A stretch of DNA of 64,000 nucleotides from Heterostelium multicystogenum (GCA_003667245.1 RCNN01000097.1:1-64000), one strand, 5' to 3'; shown: positions 47,856 through 58,631, numbered from the stretch's first letter. Program-made: numbers and translations. Notes: generated by a model not told the origin, from the letters alone.

Positions 47856-48753
47856 TCACGCCAACGGCACCAACCATTGCCCCGTTGTGTGTGCCAGATG
47901 ATCCGTCAGCAGGCCCAGCAATTGTCCACCACTGCGCCAATGATGCCAGTACAGCGGCACATCGATCGGCTTATCTGGCAATAACTCCACCAACACGCCC
48001 TTTTCCAGCTGGTCGCGCACCTGCAGTTCGGGCACCAGGCCCCAGCCCAATCCGGCTTCCGTCAGGCGAATAAAACCTTCGGACGAGGGGCATAGATGGT
48101 GTTCGAAACCACCGTCGACGCCCAGGGACGCCAGGTAGCGATGCTGCAGGAAATCATCCGGGCCGAACACACCAGCGCCGGCGTGCGGGCCAGTTGAATC
48201 GGCCCGCACGCCCTCGGGAAAGTGCCGGGCGACAAACGCCGGGCTGGCCAGCGCCCGATACCGCATCGCGCCGAGCAACAGGCTGCGGGCACCGGCCCAC
48301 CGGGCGTTCGCTGGCGCAAATACAGGCTGCTACTTCGCCGGCGCGCATGCGCTTGAGGCCGACGGTCTGGTCTTCTACCACCAGGTCCAACAGCAAATGC
48401 TGCTCGGCGCAGAAGTCGCTCACCGCCTCGGCCCACCACGTGGCGAGGCTGTCGGCATTCAAGGCGATGCGCAGGCGCTCGGGCATGCCCTCTTCATCCA
48501 GCGCGGGCACCTGGCTTTGCAGGTCGCGCTCCAGCAATCGTACCTGTTGCACGTGGTTGAGCAGGCGGCGGCCGATCTCGGTGGGCGTCGGCGGCGTGGC
48601 ACGTACCAGCACCGGCTGGCCGATTCGCGCCTCCAACAGCTTGATGCGCTGGGAAATCGCCGATTGGGAAATTCCCAGTACCTGCGCGCCCCGCTCGAAG
48701 CCGGCCTGTTCCACCACCGCCGCCAGGGCGGAAAGCAATTTATAGTCGAACAT
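47856..48753 (-). CDS. argP: LysR-type regulator ArgP (IciA) (one frameshift)
   Basis: Lysine/arginine-responsive activator of the exporter argO. N-terminal helix-turn-helix: MFDYKLLSALAAVVEQAGFE, RGAQVLGISQSAISQRIKLL, EARIGQPVLVRATPPTPTEI GRRLL. Effector domain: IALNADSLATWWAEAVSDFC, DQTVGLKRMRAGEVAACICA, then after an indel near 48300 AMRYRALASPAFVARHFPEG and GFIRLTEAGLGWGLVPELQV. The start SALAAVVEQ..FE.AA..L is diagnostic of ArgP. About 299 residues. Divergent from the ACT-domain gene and argO. Confidence 0.92.
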
Positions 48754-48851
48754 CAGTTTTCCTAATGAGCGATCAGCAATATTGGTTTTTCTTATACAGC
48801 CTTGGACGGGAGAATAGCCAGCATCGCTTCTTCTTATTCAAGGACCTCCAC

Positions 48852-49252
48852 ATGGCTGGCGAAACCGCCCTGGCAACCCTGCTGCGCAGCATGAGCCCAC
48901 AGCTCAATGACGGCGACTACGTGTTCTGCACCCTGGCCGACAGCCGAATCCCCGAAGGTTGCGAGGTGATCGGCAGCTTCCGCGAGCAGGAAGGCCTGAC
49001 GTTGATCGTCGAGCGCCAGCAGGCCGAGCGGGCCGGACTGGCCTTCGACTATGTGGCTGCGTGGATCACCCTCAACGTGCATTCGGCCCTGGAAGCGGTC
49101 GGCCTGACCGCCGCGTTCGCCACGGCCCTGGGCCAGGCCGGGATCAGTTGCAACGTGATTGCCGCTACTACCACGATCACCTGTTTGTCGGCCGCGCCGA
49201 TGCCGAGCGCGCCATGACGGTGTTGCGGCAATTGGCGGCGGGCGCGGAGTAA
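48852..49252 (+). CDS. ACT-domain protein (PA4364-like) (one frameshift)
   Basis: About 133 residues: MAGETALATLLRSMSPQLND, YVFCTLADSRIPEGCEVIGS, REQEGLTLIVERQQAERAGL, then WITLNVHSALEAVGLTAAFA TALGQAGISCNVIA and, after an indel near 49165, GYYHDHLFVGRADAERAMTV LRQLAAG. The second half is an ACT fold of the kind that binds amino acids. Lying between argP and argO, it may sense lysine or arginine; inferred. The ATG at 48852 is preferred to the one at 48765, which adds 29 unlike residues. Confidence 0.82.
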
Positions 49253-49257
49253 ATCCT

Positions 49258-49860
49258 ATGTGGCAAAGCTATATGAACGGCCTGTTGGTGGCCTTTGGTT
49301 TGATCATGGCGATCGGCACCCAGAACGCGTTTGTGCTGGCGCAGAGCCTGCGGCGCGAACATCACCTGCCGGTGGCAGCGCTGTGCGTGGTATGCGACGC
49401 GATCCTGGTGGCCGCCGGCGTATTCGGCCTGGCCACCGTGCTGGCGCATAACCCGGTATTGCTGGCGATTGCCCGCTGGGGTGGCGCGGCGTTCCTGCTC
49501 TGGTACGGTACCCTCGCCCTGCGCCGGGCCTGCTCGAAGCAGAGCCTGGGCGAGGGCGAGAACCTCAAGGTACGCTCGTTGAAGGCGGTGATGCTCAGCG
49601 CCCTGGCGGTGACGTTGCTCAACCCCCACGTGTACCTGGACACCGTCTTGTTGATCGGCTCCCTCGGCGCCCAGCAAACCGAACCGGGCGCCTACGTGGC
49701 CGGGGCCGCCAGCGCTTCATTCCTGTGGTTCATGACCCTGGCCCTGGGCGCCGCATGGCTGGCACCGTGGCTGGCGCGCCCCGCCACCTGGCGGATTCTG
49801 GACCTGCTGGTAGCCGCCATGATGTTCAGCGTGGCCTATCAATTAATCAGCGCAGCGTAG
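49258..49860 (+). CDS. argO: Arginine/lysine exporter ArgO (LysE family)
   Basis: Intact 200-residue inner-membrane exporter. MWQSYMNGLLVAFGLIMAIG TQNAFVLAQSLRREHH carries the G.GTQNAFVL motif of LysE/ArgO, followed by VVCDAILVAAGVFGLATVLA, WGGAAFLLWYGTLALRRACS, SALAVTLLNPHVYLDTVLLI and two C-terminal helices. Five bases after the ACT-domain gene, so co-transcribed; regulated by the divergent ArgP. Confidence 0.93.
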   Translation: MWQSYMNGLLVAFGLIMAIGTQNAFVLAQSLRREHHLPVAALCVVCDAILVAAGVFGLATVLAHNPVLLAIARWGGAAFLLWYGTLALRRACSKQSLGEGENLKVRSLKAVMLSALAVTLLNPHVYLDTVLLIGSLGAQQTEPGAYVAGAASASFLWFMTLALGAAWLAPWLARPATWRILDLLVAAMMFSVAYQLISAA

Positions 49861-50035
49861 ATATTCCAAAACGCTCTGGAACCTCTATCCCACACAGTTG
49901 TTGCGTGGTTTTGCCGCACCCCCGGTGCTATGATCCAGCCCCTGCGCCGCAAAGAGTACAAACTCCCCGGCGCTTGTTTGGCCGCCCGTGATCGGCCTTG
50001 CGCTCACCGCAACTGACCTGATTAGGAGAATCATC

Positions 50036-50632
50036 ATGGCTTTCGAATTGCCGCCGCTGCCCTACGCACACGATGCCCTGCAGCCGCACATTTCCAAGGA
50101 AACCTTGGAATACCACCACGACAAGCACCACAACACCTATGTCGTGAACCTGAACAACCTGGTGCCTGGCACCGAGTTCGAAGGCAAGACCCTGGAAGAA
50201 ATCGTCAAGTCTTCTTCGGGCGGCATCTTCAACAACGCCGCTCAGGTCTGGAACCACACTTTCTACTGGAACTGCCTGGCGCCAAACGCTGGCGGCCAAC
50301 CTACCGGCGCACTGGCTGAGGCGATCAACGCTGCCTTCGGTTCGTTCGACAAGTTCAAGGAAGAGTTCACCAAGACTTCCGTCGGCACCTTCGGTTCCGG
50401 TTGGGGCTGGCTGGTGAAAAAGGCTGACGGTTCCCTGGCCCTGGCCAGCACCATCGGCGCCGGCAACCCGCTGACCAGCGGCGACACCCCGCTGCTGACC
50501 TGCGACGTCTGGGAACACGCTTACTACATCGACTACCGCAACGTGCGTCCAAAGTATGTGGAAGCGTTCTGGAACCTGGTCAACTGGAAGTTCGTGGCTG
50601 AGCAGTTCGAAGGCAAGACCTTCACCGCTTAA
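50036..50632 (+). CDS. sodB: Superoxide dismutase [Fe]
   Basis: Intact 198-residue cytoplasmic enzyme turning superoxide into oxygen and hydrogen peroxide. [40 protein letters not shown] gives metal ligand His27 and His in YHHDKHH; the others are His in [12 protein letters not shown], and Asp/His in [13 protein letters not shown]. The FYWNC and AQVWNHTF pattern and Gln region indicate the Fe type. A ribosome site (TTAGGAGAA) precedes the ATG. Followed by a strong terminator. Confidence 0.96.
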   Translation: MAFELPPLPYAHDALQPHISKETLEYHHDKHHNTYVVNLNNLVPGTEFEGKTLEEIVKSSSGGIFNNAAQVWNHTFYWNCLAPNAGGQPTGALAEAINAAFGSFDKFKEEFTKTSVGTFGSGWGWLVKKADGSLALASTIGAGNPLTSGDTPLLTCDVWEHAYYIDYRNVRPKYVEAFWNLVNWKFVAEQFEGKTFTA

Positions 50633-50652
50633 GTACCGCTTGCAGTAGAAAG

Positions 50653-50678
50653 AGCCCGGCGATTGCCGGGCTTTTTTG
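50653..50678 (+). terminator. Rho-independent terminator after sodB
   Basis: AGCCCGGCGATTGCCGGGCT, an 8-bp perfect stem with GATT loop, followed by six T. Confidence 0.93.
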
Positions 50679-50790
50679 TGGGCGATTACAAATGGAAAAA
50701 TGCCAGGAAAACGCTGGAACTCATCAAAAGGATTTCGCCACGCAGCATGTAAGAGGAATGTCCCTCTGATTGACTGCAGGAGAACTTGAT

Positions 50791-50988
50791 ATGGATCTAG
50801 CATCTTTGATCGGCATGGCCCCTCAAGCACTTAACGTGTTCGATAACGTGACAGATAAGGGCCTGGACGTCCTGGACAAAAGCTTGGGCATCCTTGATAA
50901 GACCGTGGACATAGCTCGACAGGCCTTGGGGCAAATCGACCCTCAGGCGCAAGACCAGCCACAACCGCCGAAAATTTCGTTTACCTGA
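50791..50988 (+). CDS. Small hypothetical protein with heptad-like repeats
   Basis: A 65-residue frame: MDLASLIGMAPQALNVFDNV, TDKGLDVLDKSLGILDKTVD and IARQALGQIDPQAQDQPQP. The spacing V.DNV.DKGLDVLDKSLGILDK suggests one amphipathic helix with a heptad-like repeat. A GCAGGAGAA ribosome site lies 8 bases before the ATG. No family recognised; it could be a small membrane-surface or assembly protein. Confidence 0.55.
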   Translation: MDLASLIGMAPQALNVFDNVTDKGLDVLDKSLGILDKTVDIARQALGQIDPQAQDQPQPPKISFT

Positions 50989-51258
50989 TGGGCGCTGACG
51001 CTCGACGGTTTGTTTCGCTGGCCTGAAAAACCCGCGCTCGTCCTGAAAAGACAGTACAAGAAGTCGGCACGTACGATCCGCCGACTTCACTCCATGCCAG
51101 GCCTGCCTTTCCATTCCCCTCCCAACGTCTTACCCCCGGACGCGCTCATCTAAAACTGCAAAACCTGCCCTGGCCGCAATGTCCCTTTGACTGCCCTCAC
51201 GGGATTGCCAATACTCATGGCATATTGAGGCTACCCGCATGGAACAAGGAATAACCCT

Positions 51259-53310
51259 TTGAAGCTGGAACTCAAAAACAGCTTGTCGGTGAAGTTGCTA
51301 CGGGTGGTACTGCTTTCGGCATTGGCCGTGGGCGTGGTACTGAGCGCGGCGCAGATCGTCTTTGATGCGTACAAGACGCGCCAGGCCGTGGCCGGTGATG
51401 CCCAGCGCATCCTCGACATGTTTCGCGACCCGTCCACCCAGGCCGTCTACAGCCTGGACCGGGAGATGGGCATGCAGGTCATCGAAGGCCTGTTCCAGGA
51501 TGATGCCGTGCGCATGGCCTCCATCGGCCACCCCAACGAAACCATGCTCGCGGAAAAAACCCGCGACCTGCAACAATCCCCGAGCCGCTGGCTGACCGAC
51601 CTGATCCTGGGCCAGGAACGCACGTTCACCACGCCGCTGGTGGGGCGCGGGCCTTACAGCGAGTACTACGGTGACCTGAGCATCACCCTCGACACCGCCA
51701 CCTATGGCAAAGGGTTTCTCGTCAGTTCGGTGATCATTTTCATCTCCGGGGTGCTGCGGGCGCTGGCCATGGGGCTGGTGTTGTATCTGGTCTATCACTG
51801 GCTGCTGACCAAGCCGCTGTCGCGCATCATCGAGCACCTGAGTTCGATCAACCCCGACCGCCCCAGCGAGCACAAGATCCCCGCAGCTCAAGGCCACGAG
51901 AAAAACGAGCTGGGGCTCTGGATCAACACCGCCAACCAGTTGCTCGAATCCATCGAGCGCAATACGCACTTGCGCCATGAGGCGGAAAAACAGCCTGCTG
52001 CGCATGGCCCAGTACGACTTCCTGACCGGCCTGCCGAACCGCCAGAAACTGCAGGAGCAACTGGACAAGATCCTGATCGACGCCGGCCGCCGGCAACGTC
52101 GGGTCGCGGTGTTGTGCGTGGGGCTGGATGACTTCAAAAGCGTCAACGAGCAGTTCACCTACCAGGCCGGCGACCAGTTGCTGCTGGCCCTGGCCGACCG
52201 CCTGCGCGCCCACAGCGGCCGCCTCGGCGCCCTCGCCCGCCTCGGCGGCGACCAGTTCGCCCTGGTGCAGGCCGATATCGAGCAGCCCTACGAAGCCGCC
52301 GAATTGGCACAAAGCATCCTCGACGACCTGGAAGCCGAATTCGCCTCGATCACGAACAGATCCGCCTGCGTGCCACCATCGGCCATTACCCTGTTCCCGG
52401 AAGACGGCGACAGCACCGAGAAGCTGCTGCAAAAAGCCGAACAGACCATGACCCTGGCCAAGAGCCGCTCGCGCAACCGCTACCAGTTCTATATCGCCAG
52501 CGTCGACAGCGAAATGCGCCGCCGCCGCGAGCTGGAAAAGGATCTGCGCGACGCCTTGAGCCGCGAGCAGTTTCACCTGGTGTACCAGCCGCAGATCAGC
52601 TATCTCGACCACCGTGTGGTGGGTGTCGAAGCGTTGATCCGCTGGCAGCACCCGGAGCACGGCCTGGTGCCGCCCGACCTGTTTATCCCCTGGCCGAACA
52701 GAACGGCACCATCATTGCCATCGGCGAATGGGTACTGGACCAGGCCTGCCGGCAACTGCGGGAATGGCATGACCTGGGCTTCACCGAGCTGCGCATGGCG
52801 GTCAACCTGTCGACCGTACAGTTGCACCACGCCGAGCTGCCACGGGTGGTCAACAACCTGCTGCAAATCTACCGCTTGCCGCCGCGTAGCCTGGAGCTGG
52901 AAGTCACCGAGACCGGCCTGATGGAAGACATCAGCACCGCCGCCCAGCACCTGCTGAGCCTGCGCCGCTCCGGGCACTGATTGCGATTGATGACTTCGCA
53001 CCGGCTATTCGTCCCTGAGCTATCTGAAAAGCCTGCCGCTGGACAAGATCAAGATCGACAAGAGCTTCGTCCAGGACCTGCTGGATGACGACGACGATGC
53101 GACCATCGTGCGGGCGATCATCCAGCTCGGCAAAAGCCTTGGCATGCAGGTGATCGCCGAGGGTGTGGAGACCCGCCGAACAGGAGGCCTACATCATCTC
53201 CGAGGGTTGCCACGAGGGTCAGGGCTACCACTACAGCAAAACCCTTGCCGGCACGGGAGTTGGTGGCCTACTTGAAACAGGCCCAGCGCAATAACGCCGC
53301 CATCCTCTGA
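51259..53310 (+). CDS. bifA: c-di-GMP phosphodiesterase BifA, GGDQF-EAL (frameshifted)
   Basis: Inner-membrane enzyme that degrades cyclic-di-GMP and so controls biofilm and swarming. Order: helix 1 ([20 protein letters not shown]), periplasmic region, helix 2 ([20 protein letters not shown]), HAMP-like linker, GGDEF domain with the degenerate site [12 protein letters not shown], then the EAL domain with [80 protein letters not shown] and IAEGVET, all catalytic motifs present. GGDQF rather than GGDEF is what BifA has. Indels near 51990, 52352, 52690, 52977, 53005, 53175 and 53245. About 683 residues; position next to sodB matches PA4366-PA4367. Confidence 0.92.
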
Positions 53311-53393
53311 AGCGATGCCGGCCATCGGGGCCACGCGCACCGATGGCCGGCAAATCGATACTAAATATTTCCTGCTTATAACGCTTTACACAA

Positions 53394-53412
53394 AATGCAA
53401 ATCTTTCGCATT
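53394..53412. promoter_or_regulatory. Fur-box-like palindrome upstream of icmP
   Basis: AATGCAAATCTTTCGCATT, 19 bases, AATGC/GCATT inverted around the centre. It agrees with the AATGAGAATNATTCTCATT Fur consensus at 14 of 18 positions and sits 60-80 bases before the icmP start, fitting iron control of an imelysin. Confidence 0.6.
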
Positions 53413-53472
53413 ATGTCGCAGTTTTGCGCGCCCCCCGCGTGCCCCATCAACAACCGAAGCAGGATGTTCGCC

Positions 53473-54809
53473 ATGATTCGTATGCCCTGGCCACCGCCAG
53501 CCTTCTCGCCATTGCCATTTCGCTCGCCGGTTGCGGTGAAGGCAAAGACAAGGCCGCCGCGCCTCAAGCCCCGGCCGCCGCCAGCACCACCGCCCCGGCG
53601 GCTGCCCCGGCAGGCCAGGTAGACGAGGCCGCCGCCAAGGCTGTGGTCGCGCATTACGCTGACATGGTGTTCGCGGTGTACAGCGATGCCGAGTCCACCG
53701 CGAAAACCCTGCAAACCGCGATCGACACTTTCCTTGCCAACCCGAACGACGACACCCTGAAAGCGGCCCGTACCGCCTGGATCGCCTCGCGCGTGCCGTA
53801 CCTGCAGAGTGAAGTGTTCCGCTTCGGCAACACCATCATTGACGACTGGGAAGGCCAGGTGAACGCCTGGCCCCTGGACGAAGGCCTGATCGACTACGTC
53901 GACAAGACCTACGAACACGCCCTGGGCAACCCTGGCGCCACCGCCAACATCATCGCCAACAACGAGATCCAGGTCGGCGAAGACAAGGTCGATGTCAAAG
54001 ACATCACCCCGGAAAAACTCGCCAGCCTGAATGAGCTGGGCGGTTCCGAAGCCAACGTAGCCACCGGCTACCACGCAATTGAATTCCTGCTCTGGGGCCA
54101 GGACCTGAACGGCACCGGCCCGGGCGCCGGCAACCGCCCAGCGTCGGACTACATGACCGGTGATGGCGCCACTGGCGGCCACAACGAGCGCCGCCGCACC
54201 TACCTGCGCGCCGTGACTCAACTGTTGGTCAGCGACCTGGAAGAAATGGTCGGCAACTGGAAGCCCAACGTCGAAGACAACTACCGCCGCACGCTGGAAG
54301 CAGAACCTGCGACCGATGGCCTGCGCAAGATGCTGTTCGGCATGGGTAGCCTGTCCCTGGGCGAGCTGGCCGGTGAGCGCATGAAGGTTTCCCTGGAAGC
54401 CAACTCGCCGGAAGACGAACAGGACTGCTTCAGCGACAACACCCACAACTCGCACTTCTACGACGCCAAGGGTATTCGTAACGTTTACCTGGGTGAGTAC
54501 ACCCGCACCGACGGTACCAAGATGACCGGCGCCAGCCTGTCCTCCCTGGTGGCCAAGGCCGACCCGGCGGCCGATGAAGCGTTGAAGGCTGACCTGGCCT
54601 CCACCGAAGCGAAGATCCAGGTGATGGTGGACCACGCCAACAACGGCGAACACTACGACCAGTTGATTGCTGCCGGTAACGACAAAGGCAACCAGATCGT
54701 ACGTGACGCCATCGCCGCATTGGTGAAGCAGACCGGTTCGATCGAACAGGCTGCTGGCAAGCTGGGCATCAGTGACTTGAACCCGGATAACGCTGATCAC
54801 GAGTTCTGA
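53473..54809 (+). CDS. icmP: Imelysin-family lipoprotein, IcmP (one frameshift)
   Basis: Exported lipoprotein of ~445 residues. After one indel near 53487 the N-terminus is MIRMPLATASLLAIAISLAG C, a lipobox with Cys acylation site, followed by a low-complexity Ala/Pro linker (AAAPQAPAAASTTAPAAAPA). The imelysin domain contains the GxHxxE motif in GYHAIEFLLWGQDLNG and ends in ISDLNPDNADHEF. Named insulin-cleaving metalloproteinase in P. aeruginosa (PA4370); the family more generally deals with iron uptake at the outer membrane. The ATG at 53464 is an alternative start. Fur-like box upstream. Confidence 0.9.
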
Positions 54810-54828
54810 TCAGTGCCGCGTTGAATGA

Positions 54829-54852
54829 GGCGACCTTCGGGTCGCCTTTTTT
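54829..54852 (+). terminator. Rho-independent terminator after icmP
   Basis: AGGCGACCTTCGGGTCGCCT, an 8-bp stem with TTCG loop, followed by six T. Confidence 0.92.
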
Positions 54853-54892
54853 GTGCCTGCCCTCCAAGCTCCATCAACCAGCACAAATCTCC

Positions 54893-54982
54893 TGTGGGAG
54901 CGGGCTTGCTCGCGAAAGCGGTGGGTCAGCCAATGCATCCGTTGACTGATACACCGCTTTCGCGAGCAAGCCCGCTCCCACA
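54893..54982. repeat. REPIN, GGGAGCGGGCTTGCTCGCGA type
   Basis: Almost perfect inverted pair, arms through GAAAGCGGTG, spacer holding GGTCAGCCAATGCATCC. Confidence 0.9.
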
Positions 54983-55073
54983 CTTGATCTGCCACGTCTC
55001 CAACGCCCCCCCGGTTTACTTGCCCTGCACCGCAGGTAGAATGGCGCCTTTCCTGTCACCCCGAGCGGACCTC

Positions 55074-56527
55074 ATGGCGTTGCCGACCTTACGGATAATC
55101 GGTTTCATTTATCGGCATCTTCCTGATCACCCTGGCGAATCGCCATGGTCATCCCCATGGCGACCCTGGTGTTTTTTGAACGCACCAGCGACCTGCCGTC
55201 GTTCCTCTGGGCCAGCCTGATTACCTTATCGCAGGCCTGGCGCTGGTCATCCCCGGCCGCCCGGAACACGTGCACCTGCGCCCGCGGGACATGTACCTGC
55301 TGACCGTCTCCAGCTGGCTGGTGGTGTGCATCTTCGCCGCACTGCCGTTCCTGTTGACCCAGCACATCAGCTACACCGACTCGTTCTTCGAAAGCATGTC
55401 CGGTATCACCGCCACCGGTTCCACGGTGCTCAGCGGCCTGGACACCATGTCCCCGGGCATCCTCATCTGGCGCTCGCTGCTGCACTGGCTCGGCGGTATC
55501 GGCTTTATCGGCATGGCGGTGGCGATCCTGCCGCTGCTGCGCATCGGTGGCATGCGCCTGTTCCAGACCGAATCCTCCGACCGCTCGGAAAGGTCATGCC
55601 CCGCTCACACATGGTGGCGCGCCTGATCGTGGCGGCGTACGTGGGCATCACCATCCTCGGCAGCCTGGCGTTCTGGTGGGCCGGGATGGGGCTGTTCGAT
55701 GCGATCAACATGCGATGTCGGCGATTTCTACCGGCGGGTTTTCCACTTCCGACGAATCCCTGGCCCACTGGAAACAGCCGGCGGTGCACTGGGTGGCCGT
55801 GGTGGTGATGATCATGGGCAGCCTGCCGTTCACCCTGTATGTGGCCACGATGCGTGGCAACCGCCGGGCGCTGATCAAGGATCAGCAGGTGCAAGGCTTG
55901 CTCGGGTTGCTGGTGGTGACCTGGCTGGTGCTCGGCACCTGGTATTGGTGGACCACCGACCTGCCTTGGCTGGACGCGCTGCGCCACGTGGCGGTGAACG
56001 TCACCTCTGTGGTGACCACCACCGGTTTTCGCACTCGGGACTACAGCATCTGGGGCAATTTCTCGCTGATGCTGTTCTTCTACCTGGGCTTTGTGGGCGG
56101 TTGCTCCGGCTCCACGGCTGGCGGGATCAAGATCTTCCGTTTCCAGGTCGCCTACATCCTGCTCAAGGCCAACTTGAACCAGTTGATTCACCCGCGAGCG
56201 GTGATCAAGCAGAAGTACAACGGCCATCGCCTCGATGAAGAAATCGTGCGGTCGATCCTGACCTTCTCGTTTTTCTTCGCCATCACCATCTGCGCCATCG
56301 CCCTGGCCCTGTCGTTGCTGGGCCTGGACTGGATGACCGCGTTGACCGGCGCCGCCAGTACCGTGTCCGCGTGGGCCCGGGCCTGGGGGAAACCATCGGC
56401 CCGGCCGGTAACTTCTCCACCCTGCCGGACGCTGCCAAGTGGATCCTGTCATTCGGCATGCTGCTGGGCCGACTGGAGATCATTACGGTGTTTGTGCTGT
56501 GCATTCCGGCGTTTTTGGCGTCACTGA
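55074..56527 (+). CDS. trkH: Potassium uptake protein TrkH (frameshifted)
   Basis: Inner-membrane K+ channel subunit with four filter loops: SGITATGSTVLSGLDTMSPG, SAISTGGFSTSDESLAHW, SVVTTTGFRTRDYSIWGNF, and the fourth in GPGLGETIGPAGNFSTLPDA. Also FVGGCSGSTAGGIKIFRFQV. Starts MALPTLRIIGFI and ends IPAFWRH after removal of an extra T near 56515. Other indels near 55112, 55225, 55593, 55708 and 56370. About 484 residues, normal for TrkH. Partner trkA is not in the window. Confidence 0.92.
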
Positions 56528-57540
56528 CAGGCAGCTCATGCAACCGCGCCCGGTACTCGCCGGGCGTGGCATCGAACCAGCGGCGGAACGCACGAAAGAA
56601 GTTGCTCGGGTCGGCAAACCCCAACAGGTAGGCAATTTCCAGCAGGGTCATGCTCGGCTGCGCCAGGTATTGCTCGGCCAGTTCGCGGCGGGTGTCGTCG
56701 AGCAAGGTCTGGAAACTCGTGCCCTCCTCCTGCAAGCGGCGCTGCAAGGTGCGCTGGGACAGGTGCAACGTCTGCGCAACCACTTCACGCTTGGGCTCGC
56801 CCTGGGGCAGCAACCGGCATAGCATCTGCCGCGCCTTGTGGGTCACCCGGCTCTCGGAAAACCGCGCCAGGTACTCCCCGGCAAAACGATCGTGCAACAA
56901 CGCCATCGCCTCGTTCGCCGTGGGCAACGGCGCCTCCATATCGGCCCGTTCGAAGATCAGCGCGTCATAGGGCGCGTTGAACACCAGCGGTGCATGGAAG
57001 GCTTGTTTGTAGGGCGCCAGGTCCGCTGGCTGATCGCCCTGCACCAGCACCTTGCGCGGTTGCAACGTGCGCCCGGTCAGCCAGCCGCATAACGCCAGGG
57101 CACTGGCCAGGGACGCTTCGGCACTTTGCCGGGTAGGCGGCAGGTGGTCGCCGTGCACCGTCAGAATCAGCGCATAACCTTCGGGTAACAGGCGGAAACT
57201 CAGGTCGGCACTTTCAGCAATGATTCGCTGGTAACGCACCAGCCGCATAAAAACCTTCGGCCAGGGTATTGCTGGACATCAAGGCGTAGCCGGCCACATG
57301 AAACGATGCCGGGCGCACCACCTTGCCCATGTTCAAGCCAATCGCCGGGTTGCCCGACAGCTCGACCGCGCGCTGCCAGAGCCGGGTCATGGAGTCCTGG
57401 GGGAAGCGTGCATCCGGGTCATTCAGCGCGGCGTAATCCAGGCCAAGCTGCTTGAACAAGGCACGGCAATCCAGGCCGTCCATTTCCAGCGCCTTGACTA
57501 TCCCCATCGCCCAGCTTGCAGAAGTCGTTCGTTCGCTCAT
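56483..57540 (-). CDS. AraC-family regulator with OruR-like N-domain (frameshifted)
   Basis: Transcription factor of ~352 residues. N-domain: SERTTSASWAMGIVKALEMD, DCRALFKQLGLDYAALNDPD, ARFPQDSMTRLWQRAVELSG and, after an indel near 57248, RYQRIIAESADLSFRLLPEG. C-terminal AraC DNA-binding pair: LCRLLPQGEPKREVVAQTLH LSQRTLQRRL, TLLEIAYLLGFADPSNFFRA FRRWFDATPGEYRARL. If the extra T at ~56515 (shared with trkH) is removed, the end becomes SDAKTPECTAQTP with stop at 56483. The two genes then overlap tail to tail by 45 bases. Confidence 0.88.
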
Positions 57541-57701
57541 GGCGTTTTCTTAACAAGGAAGGCTGAAACGACAGCCAGGAATCCGAAGGATACTAAAGTG
57601 GCATCTATTGTCACTGGCTGTTACCACTGATGACTCTAGACTCAAATAAGCTCCCCGCCGAACATCTGTCGGGCAGAACAATAACCAGAGGGCCGACCAC
57701 T

Positions 57702-58013
57702 GTGGAAAATGCCAGGCAATTCAACAGCTTCGCCGATTTCTACCCGTATTACCTGAGCGAACACGGCAACAGTACGTGCCGTCGCCTGCACTTTATCGGC
57801 ACCAGCCTCGTTATCTTCATTCTCGCGTTGGCGATCGGCAAAGGTGCGTGGTGGCTGCTGCTGGCGCTGCCGGTGGCCGGCTACAGCTTTGCCTGGATCG
57901 GCCATTTCTTCTTTGAAAAGAATCGCCCGGCGACCTTCCAGCATCCGCTGTACAGCCTGTTGGGGGATTTCGTGATGTACCGCGACATGATTCTGGGCAA
58001 GGTGCCGTTCTAG
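57702..58013 (+). CDS. DUF962/Mpo1-like membrane protein
   Basis: About 103 residues from GTG 57702: ENARQFNSFADFYPYYLSEH, GNSTCRRLHFIGTSLVIFIL, ALAIGKGAWWLLLALPVAGY and SFAWIGHFFFEKNRPATFQH PLYSLLGDFVMYRDM. The FYPYYL.EH.N..CRRLHF.GT and GH.FFE.NRPATF..P motifs are the Mpo1/DUF962 signature (an iron-dependent dioxygenase in yeast acting on 2-hydroxy fatty acids). An in-frame ATG at 57630 would add 24 unlike residues. Two or three helices. Confidence 0.8.
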   Translation: MENARQFNSFADFYPYYLSEHGNSTCRRLHFIGTSLVIFILALAIGKGAWWLLLALPVAGYSFAWIGHFFFEKNRPATFQHPLYSLLGDFVMYRDMILGKVPF

Positions 58014-58046
58014 CCCCACGCTTGAAGAACAATAAGAGAGGCTTTG

Positions 58047-58631
58047 ATGAACCAGCAGGCCCGCTTCACCCATATGCAGGATGGTACCCAGGAAGACTGG
58101 GCGATCATCGCCAAGGATTTCAGTGCTTACGCCCGGCAATTGCCAAGCCGGATCCTGGCGCATCTACGGCTGCTGGAGGGCGACTTCGGCGGCTTCCCGG
58201 TGGACCGCCTGACCCACTCGCTGCAAACCGCCAGCCGCGCCTGGCACGATGGCCGGGATGAAGAGTACGTGGTGTGCGCCCTGCTCCACGACATCGGCGA
58301 CACCCTCGGTTCCTACAACCACCCGGACATCGCCGCCGCGATTCTCAAGCCGTTCGTAAGCGCCGAGAATCTGTGGATGGTGGAGAAGCACGGGATCTTC
58401 CAGGGCTACTACTTCTTCCACCACCTGGGGATGGACCGCCACCTGCGCGAGCAATTTGGCGACCACCCGCAGTACCGGCAAACCATCGAGTTCTGCGCGC
58501 AGTACGACGCGGCGGCGTTCGACCCGGCCTACGACACCCTGCCGCTGAACTTCTTCGAGCCGATGCTGGCGCGGGTGTTTGCCCAGCCGAAGAACTCGCT
58601 CTACAAGGCGGCGATGGAACGCCAGGGTTAA
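58047..58631 (+). CDS. HD-domain protein
   Basis: Intact 194-residue protein. VDRLTHSLQTASRAWHDGRD, VVCALLHDIGDTLGSYNHPD holds the HD pair, and KHGIFQGYYFFHHLGMDRHL the later His residues of a metal site. It resembles small HD oxygenase/phosphohydrolase proteins such as the PhnZ type; the exact reaction is not known. 33 bases after the DUF962 gene on the same strand, so likely one transcript. Confidence 0.87.
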   Translation: MNQQARFTHMQDGTQEDWAIIAKDFSAYARQLPSRILAHLRLLEGDFGGFPVDRLTHSLQTASRAWHDGRDEEYVVCALLHDIGDTLGSYNHPDIAAAILKPFVSAENLWMVEKHGIFQGYYFFHHLGMDRHLREQFGDHPQYRQTIEFCAQYDAAAFDPAYDTLPLNFFEPMLARVFAQPKNSLYKAAMERQG

